Shown here one piece after another: positions 7,906 to 17,100 of a stretch of DNA of 64,000 nt. Source of the DNA: JAICSD01 sp963836665 (lineage in GTDB: Bacteria; Acidobacteriota; Vicinamibacteria; Vicinamibacterales; 2-12-FULL-66-21); NCBI GenBank assembly GCA_963836665.1, contig CAWIKL010000004.1:124001-188000 (forward strand). The letters run 5' to 3'. A model generated the notes under the pieces. The model ran no database searches, had not been told where the DNA came from, and saw only the letters and a program-made list of their open reading frames with translations. The translations under genes and the position numbers were made by a program. Position 1 is the stretch's first letter; every line of letters starts with the position of its first letter.

Positions 7906-10900
7906 CTACGCCGTCCGCGACAGCGCCCGATAGGCGAGTGGCACCAGATACAGCGTGACGAACGTCGACAGCGTCAGGCCGCCGATGACGGCGACCGCCA
8001 GCGGGCGCTGCAGCTCGGCACCCGCGCCGAGCCCGAGCGCCAGCGGCAGTAGCCCGAACAGCGTGCACAGCGTCGTCATCAGGATCGGGCGCAGGCGCAC
8101 GCGTCCCGCGATCTCGAGCGCCTCGGTGAACGGGCGGCCTTCGTCGCGCAGGCGGTGCGCATAGTCGATCAGCACGATCCCGTTCTTGACGACCAGGCCG
8201 ACGAGGAGGATCAGTCCCATCGCCGACGACACGTTCAGGACGATGCCGGTGATCAGGAGCAGCGCAAAGGCACCCGCGAGCGACAGTGGGGCGGCGAGCA
8301 GGATCAGCACCGCCGGCAGTAACCGGCGGAATTGAATGACGAGGATGATGAACACGAGCGACGCGGCGATGGCGAACACGGTTAGCAGCTCGCGGAACGA
8401 CTGCCGCTGCGCTTCGTACTGGCCGCCCACTTCCGTCGTGTAGCCGACCGGTAACTTCAAGGTCGCCAGCTTCTGCTGAATTTCGGCGACGGCGCTGCCG
8501 AGGTCGCGGTTTTCGAGCCGGCCGGTGACCAGCGCCATCTGGCGCAGGTTCTCGCGGTCCAGGATGATCTCCCCTTCGGTCGTCGTCTGCTGCGCCAGCG
8601 CGCTCAGCGGCGCGGCGCGGCCATCGTCGGCCCGGATCGGCGTGGTCGCCATTCGTGACGGATCGAGGCGGTAGGCGTCGGGGTAGCGCACACGTACGGG
8701 GATCGTCCGATCGGCGAGCCGCAGCTCGGTCTTGACGTCGCCCAGCCACGCATCGGAAAGCTGCTCCGACGCCTGCGTAATCGTCAGGCCCAGACGCCCG
8801 AGCGCGGCGCGATCGAATTCCCAGGTCGTCTCCGGGTTGCCGCGGCGGACGCCGGCCGTGTCGACGACCCCCTTCGTGCTCTGCAGCAGCTTCTCGACCT
8901 GATCGGACAGGTCGGCGAGCGTCTCGGGATCGTCGCCGAAGACCTTGACCTCGACCGGCTCGGCGGCCCCCTCGAGATCGCCGAGCATGTCCTGCAGCAG
9001 CTGCACGAACTCGATGTCGAATGTCGGCACGGTCTCGGTCAGCTTGCCGCGCAGCTCCTCGATCACGTCGTCGGCGCGACGGCGACCCTTCGGCGCCTTG
9101 AGGCGGACGAGGATGTCTCCCTTCGTCTGCTGCGTGGCGAAGAGGCCGAGCTCAGTCCCGGTTCGTCGCGTGTAGGCCGCGATGTCGGGCGTCTCGTGCA
9201 GGATCGCCTCGATCTTCTTCACGTCCTTGTCGATTTCGTCGAGCGCCGTGCCGGCCGGGGCGTTGTAGTCGATGACGAAGCCCCCCTCGTCGGCTTCCGG
9301 CAGGAAGCCGGTGCCGAGCCGCATGAACAGCAGGCCAGCGGCCACGGCGAGCACCAGTGCGACGATGACGCCGAGCGCCGGGCGGCGCATCGTCGAATCG
9401 AGCGTCCGTGAATAGACGCGCTCGAGCGTCCCGGCCGCATGCTCGTGCGGTGTCTCTGCCGTGCCCTCGCGGCGGCGCGCCGCCATGCGCGCCAGCAGCG
9501 GAATCAGCGTCAGCGCCTGGACGAGCGAAATGAGCACCGCCGCGGCCAGCGTGATCGACAGCGACTTGAAGAACTGGCCGACCACGCCCGACAGCATGCC
9601 GAGCGGCACGAACACCACGACGGTCGTCAGCGTCGAGCCGACAACGGGCGCCATGATTTCCTTCATCGCCAGGGCCACGGACTCCGCCGGCTGCTCGCCG
9701 CGATCGAGGTGCCGGTAGATGTTCTCGACGACGACCACCGCGTCGTCGATGACCAGGCCGATGGCGACCGCCAGACCGCCCATCGACATGACGTTGATCG
9801 TCTGGCCGACCCAGCGCATGACCAGGAACGTCGTCATGATCGTCAGTGGCAGCGTGACCGAGGCGACGAGCGTCAGACGCCAGTCGCGCAGGAACACTAG
9901 CAGGACGATCACAGCGAGAATCGCGCCGATCAGGATGGCGTCGCGGACGTTGATAATCGCCTCGGTGACGAACTCGGCGAGGTCGTAGGTTTTCGAGAGC
10001 TTCAGCCCGCTCGGCAGCGACTTGGCGAGATCGTTGAGCACGGTCTCGACGCCGGCGCGCACGTCGAGGATGTTGGCGCCAATCTGCTGCGAGATGCTGA
10101 GATTGGCCGCGACCTTGCCGTCACCGCTGACGAGCGACATGCGGTCGGGCGCGCCGCGCTCGACCGTGGCGACGTCCGCCACGCGGATTGTCGTGCCCCC
10201 CTTGACGACGAGGGGGGTGGCGGGAATGTCTTCGATCCCCTTCCACATGCCCGAGGCCAGCACGAGGTGGAGCAGGCCGCCCTGCGTGTAGCGTCCGACG
10301 GGCGCGAGGGTGTTGGCTGCCTGCAGCGAGTCTGCGACGGTGCCGATCGTGAGGCCGGTGGCGGTCAGGCGGGCAGGATCGGCGATGACCTCGATTTCGG
10401 GCTGATCGCTCGACAGGACCTCAACGTTGCCGACGCCGGGCACCCGCGACAGCGCCGGTCGCATCACGTAAAAGCCGTAGTCGTAGAGATCGGCGGCCGG
10501 CAGCCCGCCGGTCAGGTTGACGCTCAGGAAGGGAAACGCCGACGGCGTCAGGCGCTCGATTGTCAGTTCGAGATCGCTCGGTAGCGACGATCGGGCCTCG
10601 GCGATCCGCCCCTGCGCCTGCTGCAGCGCCGGGATCATGTCGGTCGCCGGATCGAATTGCGCCGAGATTTCGGTCGAGCCGCGGAAGGTCTTGGACCGGA
10701 CGCGGCGGATGCCGGGCACTTCGAGCAGCGCCTGCTCGAGCGGCCGCGTCACCGTCAGCATCATCGTCTTGGCCGGCAGCGATCCGGCATGCCCGATGAC
10801 GACGACGCGCGGAAAGACCAGCGGCGGATAGATGTCGCTCGGCAGCTGGAAGGCGGAATAGAGGCCGGCCGCGGCGAGCAGGAGGGTGATGATGACAATC

Positions 10901-10938
10901 GCGCGCCCGTAGCGCTCGACGAAGGACGCGAGGTTCAT
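7906..10938 (-). CDS. RND efflux transporter, inner-membrane subunit
   Basis: A 1010-residue resistance-nodulation-division proton antiporter. It has the typical first helix, two large periplasmic loops, and the TM4 signature GLVIDDAVVVVENIYRH that carries the proton-relay aspartates. It is the inner-membrane pump of a tripartite exporter with the adjacent adaptor and TolC-type genes. Overall it resembles the CusA/CzcA and multidrug RND groups, but no metal-specific signature decides between them. Its ATG overlaps the expected adaptor stop (ATGA), so the three genes form one operon transcribed leftward. Confidence 0.93.
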   Translation of the reverse strand: MNLASFVERYGRAIVIITLLLAAAGLYSAFQLPSDIYPPLVFPRVVVIGHAGSLPAKTMMLTVTRPLEQALLEVPGIRRVRSKTFRGSTEISAQFDPATDMIPALQQAQGRIAEARSSLPSDLELTIERLTPSAFPFLSVNLTGGLPAADLYDYGFYVMRPALSRVPGVGNVEVLSSDQPEIEVIADPARLTATGLTIGTVADSLQAANTLAPVGRYTQGGLLHLVLASGMWKGIEDIPATPLVVKGGTTIRVADVATVERGAPDRMSLVSGDGKVAANLSISQQIGANILDVRAGVETVLNDLAKSLPSGLKLSKTYDLAEFVTEAIINVRDAILIGAILAVIVLLVFLRDWRLTLVASVTLPLTIMTTFLVMRWVGQTINVMSMGGLAVAIGLVIDDAVVVVENIYRHLDRGEQPAESVALAMKEIMAPVVGSTLTTVVVFVPLGMLSGVVGQFFKSLSITLAAAVLISLVQALTLIPLLARMAARRREGTAETPHEHAAGTLERVYSRTLDSTMRRPALGVIVALVLAVAAGLLFMRLGTGFLPEADEGGFVIDYNAPAGTALDEIDKDVKKIEAILHETPDIAAYTRRTGTELGLFATQQTKGDILVRLKAPKGRRRADDVIEELRGKLTETVPTFDIEFVQLLQDMLGDLEGAAEPVEVKVFGDDPETLADLSDQVEKLLQSTKGVVDTAGVRRGNPETTWEFDRAALGRLGLTITQASEQLSDAWLGDVKTELRLADRTIPVRVRYPDAYRLDPSRMATTPIRADDGRAAPLSALAQQTTTEGEIILDRENLRQMALVTGRLENRDLGSAVAEIQQKLATLKLPVGYTTEVGGQYEAQRQSFRELLTVFAIAASLVFIILVIQFRRLLPAVLILLAAPLSLAGAFALLLITGIVLNVSSAMGLILLVGLVVKNGIVLIDYAHRLRDEGRPFTEALEIAGRVRLRPILMTTLCTLFGLLPLALGLGAGAELQRPLAVAVIGGLTLSTFVTLYLVPLAYRALSRTA

Positions 10939-12127
10939 TTCCCCTTCTCGTCCTTGGCGTCCTTCTTCTCGTCCTTTTTCTCGTCTTTCTTGTCGTCTTT
11001 CTTGTCGTCTTTGTATCGTCCTTTTTCTCGTCGTCTTTCTTCTCGTCGTCTTTCGCGCCGCTCACCGCGATGTCGCCGCCGTCGGGTAGCTCCTGCTGGC
11101 CTTTGACGATCACCGCGTCGCCCGCCTTGAGGCCCGCGGTCGCCTCGATCTCCTTCGGCGTCGTCAATCCGACCGTGATCTTCGTCTTGTGCGCCTTCTT
11201 GTCGGCGCCGGCGACCATGACGAACGAGTCTGCGTCCTCGTGCAGCACGGCTTCGACCGGCACGACGAGCACGTTCTGGCGCTTCTCGGCGACGATTTCC
11301 ACGCGCACCGGCGTGCCCGCGGCCAGTTTCGTCGCGGTCGTGAACGAGACACGGACGTCGGCGGAGACGCCGGTGGGATCCACTGCGGCCGGACGGCTCA
11401 ACACCTTGCCCGGTTCGGGATCGTCGGCGCCCGGCACGATGATGCGCGCGGCGTGGCCGAGCTGCACGCGCGAGAGATCGGCGAGCGCCACCGAAGCCAC
11501 GACCTGCAGCTTGTTCGGATCGATCACGCGGAGGATGACGTCGGTGGTGGAAGCGTCGACGATGTCGCCCGGATTGTGCACGCGCTTGGCGACCACGCCT
11601 GGAAAGGTCGCGCGCACTACCGTCCGTGCCGCGACCTCGGTCGCGTTCTGGAGCGCGGCCTGCGCTTGCCCGAGGGCGGCCTTTGCCTCGGCGAGGTCGC
11701 GCTGCGCGTCCTCGAGCTCCTTCTGCGCCGCCACGCCGTGCTCGACGAGAGTCGTCAGGCGCGTGACCGAAGCCTGCGCGTTCTGCACGTGCGCTTCCGC
11801 GGTGGCCACCTCGCCGCGTCGCGTCGAGACGTCGGTCTGCAGCGACGGGATGTCGAACCGGACCAGCAGGTCGCCCGGCTTGACACGATCCCCTTCGGCC
11901 TTCGGCATCTCGGCGATGCGCCCGTGCTCGGGGGCGGTAATCATCCAGTCGGCGCCCGGCGCGGCGCTGACGACGCCGCTCGCCGACACGACCCCTTCGA
12001 GCGTCTGCGGCGCGAGCGTCACCGTCGTGACCGAGGCCGCGGCTTTCGTGTCGACTTGTTCGACGGCGGTCTTGCCGCAGCCCGACAGGAGCAGCGCGGG
12101 AGCGATGACGAGGAGTGTCCTTCTCAT
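10935..12127 (-). CDS. RND periplasmic adaptor lipoprotein (HlyD/MFP family), frameshifted in its charged tail
   Basis: A membrane-fusion adaptor of about 397 residues. It has a lipoprotein signal LLLSGC, a split biotinyl-lipoyl region (PEHGRIAEMPKAEGDRV and FPGVVAKRVHNPGD) around a coiled coil, a beta-barrel, and a membrane-proximal domain. After about residue 360 it enters a Lys/Asp/Glu repeat tail. Near 11012-11029 the frame is off by one. Read as is, the frame runs about 500 bases into the RND gene; shifted by -1, it continues as a KKDDKKDEKK tail and stops exactly at the RND start. I treat the shifted version as real. Confidence 0.85.
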
Positions 12128-13341
12128 TTGATCGGCGTTCCCATCGCGCGCTCGAGATCCGCCAGCGCGTGCTGATAGTCAAGGCCGGCCTGCAGGGCGC
12201 GCTGGCGCACGTCGCGTGCCGCCTGGACGGTCTGCAGGTAGGCCGGCAGGCCGGTCTGGCCGGCGCGATACGACTCGTCTGCCATCTGTTCCACCTGCTG
12301 CGAGGCGGGCAGGATCTCGCTCAGATAACGATCGACGGTCTGCTTGGCGGCGGTGGCGCGGCTGATCGCGGAGGCGACGGCGCCGGTAATCGTCGCCACA
12401 CGCGCCTGGCGGTCCGCTTCGGCGCGGCGGACGGTCGCGTCCGCGGCGGCAACGTCGGCTTTACCCGTCGTAAAAATCGGGAGGGCGATGTTGGCCCCGG
12501 CCCGCCAGCCCGTGGTGAACTCGCCCGGCGCGTCATAGGTCAACGCCCCCATGACCGACGGATCGGGGTGCCGCATCGCACGGGCGAGATTCGCGCGCGC
12601 GCGCGCCTCGTCAATCTCCTTCTGCAGGACGGCTAGCTCGGCGTTGCCGGCGAGCGTCTGCTGCGTCGCCGCTTCGAGCGTCGGCAGCGGGGCCGACTCG
12701 AGCGGCTCGGTCAGCGCGGGCGCGGCGTTGAGCGGATAGGCGAGCAGCGCGTTGAGCTCGGCGCGCGCGGCCGTGGCGTCGCCTTGCGCGGCGCCGACGT
12801 CGTTGCTCGCCTGTGCCAGCGTCAGGCTGGCCTGCAGCGCTTCCAGCCGCGGCGCCGCGCCGGTCTGGAACCGTTCCTGGGCCGCATCGCGTGCCCGCGT
12901 GGCGAGCTGTTCGAGCTGCTGCGCGATGGTGATGCGGCGCTCGGCGGCGACCGCCTCGAAATAGGCGCGCCGCACGTCGGCGCGTAGGTCCGCGTTGATG
13001 CGCGCCGTCTGCGCGTCGGTGACCGCGAGCGTCGCATTGGCCACGTCGATGCGGCGCTGCCGCTTGCCCGAGATCTCGAGCGGCAGCGTCCCGGTGAACG
13101 CCCAATGCGGCGTTTCCTTGTCGTACTCGAACGCGAAATCAGGGTTGGGTCGCTGCCCGGCGACGTCGAGGCCGGCCACATCGATCGCGCGAGCCATGCG
13201 GGCCGCGACCGCGGCCGGGCTGGACTCCGCTGCCCGCGTTATGGCGTCGCCAAGCGTCAGCGACGCCGGCGCCTGCGCCGAAAGGACCGCTGTCCAGAGG
13301 ACCGCAGCGCCGACAGGCGTCAGCGTCTTCAATACACGCAT
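12124..13341 (-). CDS. TolC-family outer-membrane efflux protein
   Basis: A 405-residue outer membrane factor. A signal peptide (VGAAVLWTAVLSAQA) precedes two repeated long alpha-helical coiled-coil regions typical of TolC/OprM proteins (LTLGDAITRAAESSP near the start, and the FQTGAAPRLEALQA turn). It is the outer-membrane channel of the RND system. It is first in the operon, and its stop overlaps the adaptor ATG (ATGA), giving the order TolC, adaptor, RND. No obvious promoter was picked out in the short region upstream. Confidence 0.92.
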   Translation of the reverse strand: MRVLKTLTPVGAAVLWTAVLSAQAPASLTLGDAITRAAESSPAAVAARMARAIDVAGLDVAGQRPNPDFAFEYDKETPHWAFTGTLPLEISGKRQRRIDVANATLAVTDAQTARINADLRADVRRAYFEAVAAERRITIAQQLEQLATRARDAAQERFQTGAAPRLEALQASLTLAQASNDVGAAQGDATAARAELNALLAYPLNAAPALTEPLESAPLPTLEAATQQTLAGNAELAVLQKEIDEARARANLARAMRHPDPSVMGALTYDAPGEFTTGWRAGANIALPIFTTGKADVAAADATVRRAEADRQARVATITGAVASAISRATAAKQTVDRYLSEILPASQQVEQMADESYRAGQTGLPAYLQTVQAARDVRQRALQAGLDYQHALADLERAMGTPIK

Positions 13342-13348
13342 GTGCCGA

Positions 13349-13738
13349 TCAGTGTCCGCGCAGCACGCGGCGAATATCTTCGACCATCAGCTGCGGCGCC
13401 TCGTTCTCGGCCGTGAGCGTCAGGATCGGGATGTCGCCAAACGACGGATCGGCGGCCATGTGGGCGCGCAGCGCCGCCTGATCCTTGAGCCGCGCCACGA
13501 TCAGCGTGGGGTGCAGCGAGGTCATGATCTTGAGCGCTTCGGCGACCGAATGCGCCGGCGCGACCGCGAAACGCAGCCGCGCCAGAATCGCCACGCAGCG
13601 CGCGCCGCTGTTGGCGTCGTCGTCGGCGACGAGAATTAGAGGGGCGTAGCCCTGCACGTCGTAGGGGCGGCGGCCGCCGCGCGGGCTGTTGCGTCGGTCG
13701 GGCCCATTCCGCCGGTTCAGAGAAAATGAGTCGCTCAT
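13349..13738 (-). CDS. Degenerate receiver-domain protein with RRNGPDRR N-terminus
   Basis: A 129-residue protein. A disordered, Arg-rich N-terminus (LNRRNGPDRRNSPRGGRR) precedes a response-regulator receiver fold. The acidic pocket start is present (LILVADDDAN), but the normal phospho-acceptor aspartate is replaced (PTLIVARLKD) and the conserved lysine is not clear, so it is probably not phosphorylated in the standard way. ATG 13738 is chosen because it begins the conserved N-terminal motif and has a TAAGAT box 8 bases upstream. It may work as a protein-interaction module. Confidence 0.7.
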   Translation of the reverse strand: MSDSFSLNRRNGPDRRNSPRGGRRPYDVQGYAPLILVADDDANSGARCVAILARLRFAVAPAHSVAEALKIMTSLHPTLIVARLKDQAALRAHMAADPSFGDIPILTLTAENEAPQLMVEDIRRVLRGH

Positions 13739-13746
13739 CCGGGCGA

Positions 13747-13752
13747 ATCTTA
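13747..13752 (-). promoter_or_regulatory. Candidate -10 box (TAAGAT) for the degenerate receiver gene
   Basis: TAAGAT lies 8 bases upstream of the ATG at 13738 on the minus strand, with no Shine-Dalgarno between. This suggests a leaderless or near-leaderless transcript. Confidence 0.35.
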
Positions 13753-13851
13753 CTACGCGGCACGCCTCCCATCCTCGCCGCCCGGCGATGAACGTATGAT
13801 GACAGACGCGATTCACGCCGCTGTCATGTGCCCTACGGCATAGTTTTAGAC

Positions 13852-16401
13852 ATGCCGCACCCGGTCAACCTGATCGCTGCGCTCCTGATCAGTGTCGCCG
13901 GGCTCTTCGGTCAAGCGGACGGCACGGTGCGGGGCGTGATCCGCGACCAAACCGGCGCCGTTCTCCCCAGCGCCGCTGTCGAGCTGCTCGACCCCGCCGG
14001 GACGACCGTCGCGACCACTACCACCGACGCCACCGGCGCATTCCGGTTCGACGGCCTGGCACGCGGCACGTATTCCGTCCGCGCGCGTTTCGAGGGCTTC
14101 AAACCCGGTACCGTCCAGGCGCGCCTCACTGGCAGCCGTCCGCCGGCGCCACTGACAATCGTGCTCGAGCTGGCCTCGGTGCCGCAGGAAGTCTCTGTCA
14201 ACGCTGGCGAAGACGTGATTGCCGCCTCTGCCGCCAGTAATCGCGACGCCATCGGCGTGACCGACTCCGATATCCGCGACATCCCGGTGTTCGACCGCGA
14301 TGTCGTCGCCACCCTGTCGCGCTTCCTCGACGCGTCGTCGCTTGGCACCGGCGGCGCAACCCTGGTCGTCGACGGCATGGAGGCACGCAAGGTCGGGGTC
14401 TCGCCGTCAGCCATCCAGTCGATCAAGGTCAACCAGGACCCGTACTCAGCGGAGTTCCCGCGTCCCGGCCGCGGCCGCATCGAAGTGGTGACCAAGGCGG
14501 GTGCCGACGCATATCACGGGTCGTTCGACTTCACGTTCCGGGACTCGGCGCTCAATGCCCGCGATCCGTTCGCGCTCACGACCCCGCCCGAACAGCGGCG
14601 CATCTACGAAGGGGTGTTCGGCGGTCCCGTGGCCGACGGCAAGAACAACTCGTTTTTGTTCACGATCGAGCGGCGTGCGCTCGATCTGCAGTCGATTGTC
14701 TATGCCGCGGGTCCCAGCGGATTGATCAACCAGATCGTGGCCGCTCCGACCAGCGGCACCGAGGTATCGGGGTCGATCAATCATCAGCAGGGCAAGAACA
14801 ATACGCTGTTCGTGCGTGTCACCTCCGAGGTCAACAACGACCACAACCAGGGAGTCGGCGGCACCACGCTGGCGGAGGCAGGCAGCAACGACCACGGCGA
14901 CGAGGAACAGGTGATTGTCGGCGCGCGATCGATCATCACGCCGCGGCTGCTGAGCGAATTTCGCTGGCTCTTTGGCCGGGAGATCACCTCGACGGCCAGC
15001 TTGAACCCGGCGCAACGCGTCGTCGTGCTCGACGCCTTCACCGCCGGCGGCGCCCAGGCCGATCAGAGCACGTCGGAATACCACTTCAACCTGACCGAGA
15101 CCCTGACCTATCTGCACGGCCGGCATCTGCTCAAGGGCGGCTTTGCGATTCCCGACTTCAGCCGCCGCGGCTACGACGATCGCACCAATCGCGCGGGCAC
15201 CTTCACCTTCTCGAGTCTCGACGATTACAGCCGCGGCGTGCCGCTGTCCTTCGTGCAACAGCGCGGCGACGGCAGCCTGGTCTTCCTGCAGAAGGTGTTC
15301 GGGGCATTCGTGCAGGATCAGATCACGGTCGGCAGTCGCTTCTCGGTGACGCCGGGGCTGCGCTACGACTGGCAGAACATCTTCGTCGACAACAATAATT
15401 TCGCGCCGCGTGTGTCGGCCGCCCTCGTCCTTGACAAGAAAACCGTCCTGCGCGGCGGCGCCGGGGTGTTCTACGACCGCGCCGGCGACAGCGCGATACA
15501 CGAGGTGCTGCGCTCGCGCGAGAACCGGTTGCAGCGGTTCATCATTACCGATCCGTCCTACCCGGATGCGTTCGCGGGCGGCAGCGCCAGTAACACGCCG
15601 CCCAGCATCGTCGTCCTTGCGCCCGACATTCGCACCCCCTACACGGTGCAGTTCGGCGGCGGCATCGAGCGGCAGCTGCGCAAGGGCAGCAGCATCGCGG
15701 TCACCTACCTGGGGTCCCGCGGCGTCGAGTTGTTCCGGTCGCGCGACGTCAACGCGCCCCTCCCGCCGCTTTACCTGGCGCGGCCGGATCTCTCGTTCGG
15801 CCAGGTGCGGCAGATCGAATCGACTGGCCGTCAGACCGTCCATTCGCTGCAATTACTGGCGAGCGGACGCCTGCTGCCGCGGCTGCAGGGCAACGTGCAG
15901 TACACCCTGTCGTCGGCGCACAACGACACGAGCGGCATCAACGCGCTACCGGCCAACAACTACGATCTGGCCGGGGAGTACGGCCGCGCCGACTTCGATC
16001 AGCGACACCACCTCGAAGGGCTGTTGCAGTACAAGGGCGGCGACTGGATGCACCTCGGCATCGCCGTTTCGCTCTTGTCGGGCCGTCCCTACACGCTGCG
16101 CACCGGTACCGATCCCTACAACACCGGACAGACCAACGCCCGCCCGCCGGATGTCTCCCGCAATACGCTGCAGGGGCCGGGCTATGCGTCGGTGGACCTG
16201 AAATGGTCGCGCGAGTTCGCGCTGGGCGGCAAGAAGGGCGACGACGGGCCGGCCTGGTCGATAGGCGTCTCGGCGTTCAACATCCTGAACCATGTGAACT
16301 ATGTCGGCTACGTCGGCACCTTGACATCCCCATTCTTCGGGCAGCCGATCGCCGCACAGCCGCCGCGGCGCATCCAGCTCTCGGCGGAGATGCACTTCTG
16401 A
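13852..16401 (+). CDS. TonB-dependent receptor with carboxypeptidase-regulatory N-domain
   Basis: An 849-residue outer-membrane receptor. A signal peptide (VNLIAALLISVAGLFGQA) is followed by a CarboxypepD_reg-like beta-sandwich (GTVRGVIRDQTGAVLPSA), a plug region, and a long beta-barrel ending in the aromatic C-terminus EMHF expected for BAM insertion. The SusC-like N-extension without a SusD partner is the Oar/TonB-receptor type common in Acidobacteriota. ATG 13852 is preferred to GTG 13828 because the signal peptide starts there. The two-component pair directly downstream may regulate it. The ligand is unknown. Confidence 0.88.
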   Translation: MPHPVNLIAALLISVAGLFGQADGTVRGVIRDQTGAVLPSAAVELLDPAGTTVATTTTDATGAFRFDGLARGTYSVRARFEGFKPGTVQARLTGSRPPAPLTIVLELASVPQEVSVNAGEDVIAASAASNRDAIGVTDSDIRDIPVFDRDVVATLSRFLDASSLGTGGATLVVDGMEARKVGVSPSAIQSIKVNQDPYSAEFPRPGRGRIEVVTKAGADAYHGSFDFTFRDSALNARDPFALTTPPEQRRIYEGVFGGPVADGKNNSFLFTIERRALDLQSIVYAAGPSGLINQIVAAPTSGTEVSGSINHQQGKNNTLFVRVTSEVNNDHNQGVGGTTLAEAGSNDHGDEEQVIVGARSIITPRLLSEFRWLFGREITSTASLNPAQRVVVLDAFTAGGAQADQSTSEYHFNLTETLTYLHGRHLLKGGFAIPDFSRRGYDDRTNRAGTFTFSSLDDYSRGVPLSFVQQRGDGSLVFLQKVFGAFVQDQITVGSRFSVTPGLRYDWQNIFVDNNNFAPRVSAALVLDKKTVLRGGAGVFYDRAGDSAIHEVLRSRENRLQRFIITDPSYPDAFAGGSASNTPPSIVVLAPDIRTPYTVQFGGGIERQLRKGSSIAVTYLGSRGVELFRSRDVNAPLPPLYLARPDLSFGQVRQIESTGRQTVHSLQLLASGRLLPRLQGNVQYTLSSAHNDTSGINALPANNYDLAGEYGRADFDQRHHLEGLLQYKGGDWMHLGIAVSLLSGRPYTLRTGTDPYNTGQTNARPPDVSRNTLQGPGYASVDLKWSREFALGGKKGDDGPAWSIGVSAFNILNHVNYVGYVGTLTSPFFGQPIAAQPPRRIQLSAEMHF

Positions 16402-16415
16402 CGCTGGTGAAGGGG

Positions 16416-16421
16416 TAAGCT
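16416..16421 (+). promoter_or_regulatory. Candidate -10 box (TAAGCT) before the response regulator
   Basis: TAAGCT lies 6 bases upstream of ATG 16428. An AGGGG word also lies about 12 bases upstream of the ATG, so a leadered read-through message from the TonB gene is equally possible. Confidence 0.3.
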
Positions 16422-16427
16422 GCATCG

Positions 16428-17096
16428 ATGCGGATCCTGCTGGTCGAGGACGAGCCGAGCGCCGCCCGGTTCATCGCCAAGGGGCTGCGCGAGGCGACCT
16501 ACGCGGTCGACATTGCCGCCGACGGCACGTCGGCGGCCATTCAGTGCCAGCAGAACGACTACGACGCGGTGGTGCTCGACGTGATGCTGCCGGGCCGCGA
16601 CGGCCTGTCGGTCTGCCGCGAGTTGCGCGCGGCTGGTTCCGACGTGCCCGTGCTGATGCTCACCGCCCGCGACGCCATCGAAGCCCGGGTCGCAGGGCTC
16701 GACGCCGGCGCCGACGACTACCTCACCAAGCCGTTCGATTTCCGCGAGCTGCTGGCGCGCGTGCGCGCACTGACCCGGCGCGATCGGCGCCCGCTCGCGC
16801 CTGCCCGCATCGACGTCGGCGACATCAGCATCGACGTGCCGGCGCGGCGCGTCTACCGCCGCGGCGGGGAAGTGTCACTGACCAGTCGCGAGTACGCCCT
16901 GCTCGAGTTCCTGGCGCGGCGCGCCGGCGAAGTGGTCGGCCGTGCGGAGATCGCAGAGCACGTCTGGGACGAGCACTACGACCCCTTCTCGAACGTCGTC
17001 GACGTCTACATCCAGCGGCTGCGCCGCAAGCTCGACGAGCCTGGCGTCCCCTCCGCGATCCGGACGCGGCGCGGCCAGGGCTACCAACTCCTCTGA
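16428..17096 (+). CDS. OmpR-family response regulator
   Basis: A 222-residue two-domain regulator. The receiver has the acidic pair in LLVEDEPS, phospho-acceptor aspartate near residue 46-51 (AVVLDVMLPGRDG), and the conserved lysine in LTKPFDF. The C-terminal winged helix (residues ~125-220) has VYIQRLRRKLDEP and the terminal RGQGYQL that mark OmpR/PhoB proteins. The histidine kinase gene starts four bases after its stop, so the two are a cognate pair. Likely targets are the neighbouring TonB receptor or exporter genes, by position only. Confidence 0.95.
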   Translation: MRILLVEDEPSAARFIAKGLREATYAVDIAADGTSAAIQCQQNDYDAVVLDVMLPGRDGLSVCRELRAAGSDVPVLMLTARDAIEARVAGLDAGADDYLTKPFDFRELLARVRALTRRDRRPLAPARIDVGDISIDVPARRVYRRGGEVSLTSREYALLEFLARRAGEVVGRAEIAEHVWDEHYDPFSNVVDVYIQRLRRKLDEPGVPSAIRTRRGQGYQLL

Positions 17097-17100
17097 CGTC

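Noticed and set aside
10421..10934. Extension of the adaptor reading frame 500 bases into the RND gene
   Set aside because: The sequence becomes Arg/Ala-rich shadow of the RND gene; the -1 frame gives a natural end at the RND start.
11017..11029. Programmed -1 frameshift site GAAAAAG in the adaptor
   Set aside because: Not accepted as the main explanation: the heptamer is not a standard X-XXY-YYZ site and two other single-base breaks in the window point to indel errors.
14446..15852. Long open frame opposite the TonB receptor (468 codons)
   Set aside because: It is rich in Arg, Ala and Val-His mixtures typical of antisense shadow frames in GC-rich DNA; the sense strand is a clear receptor.
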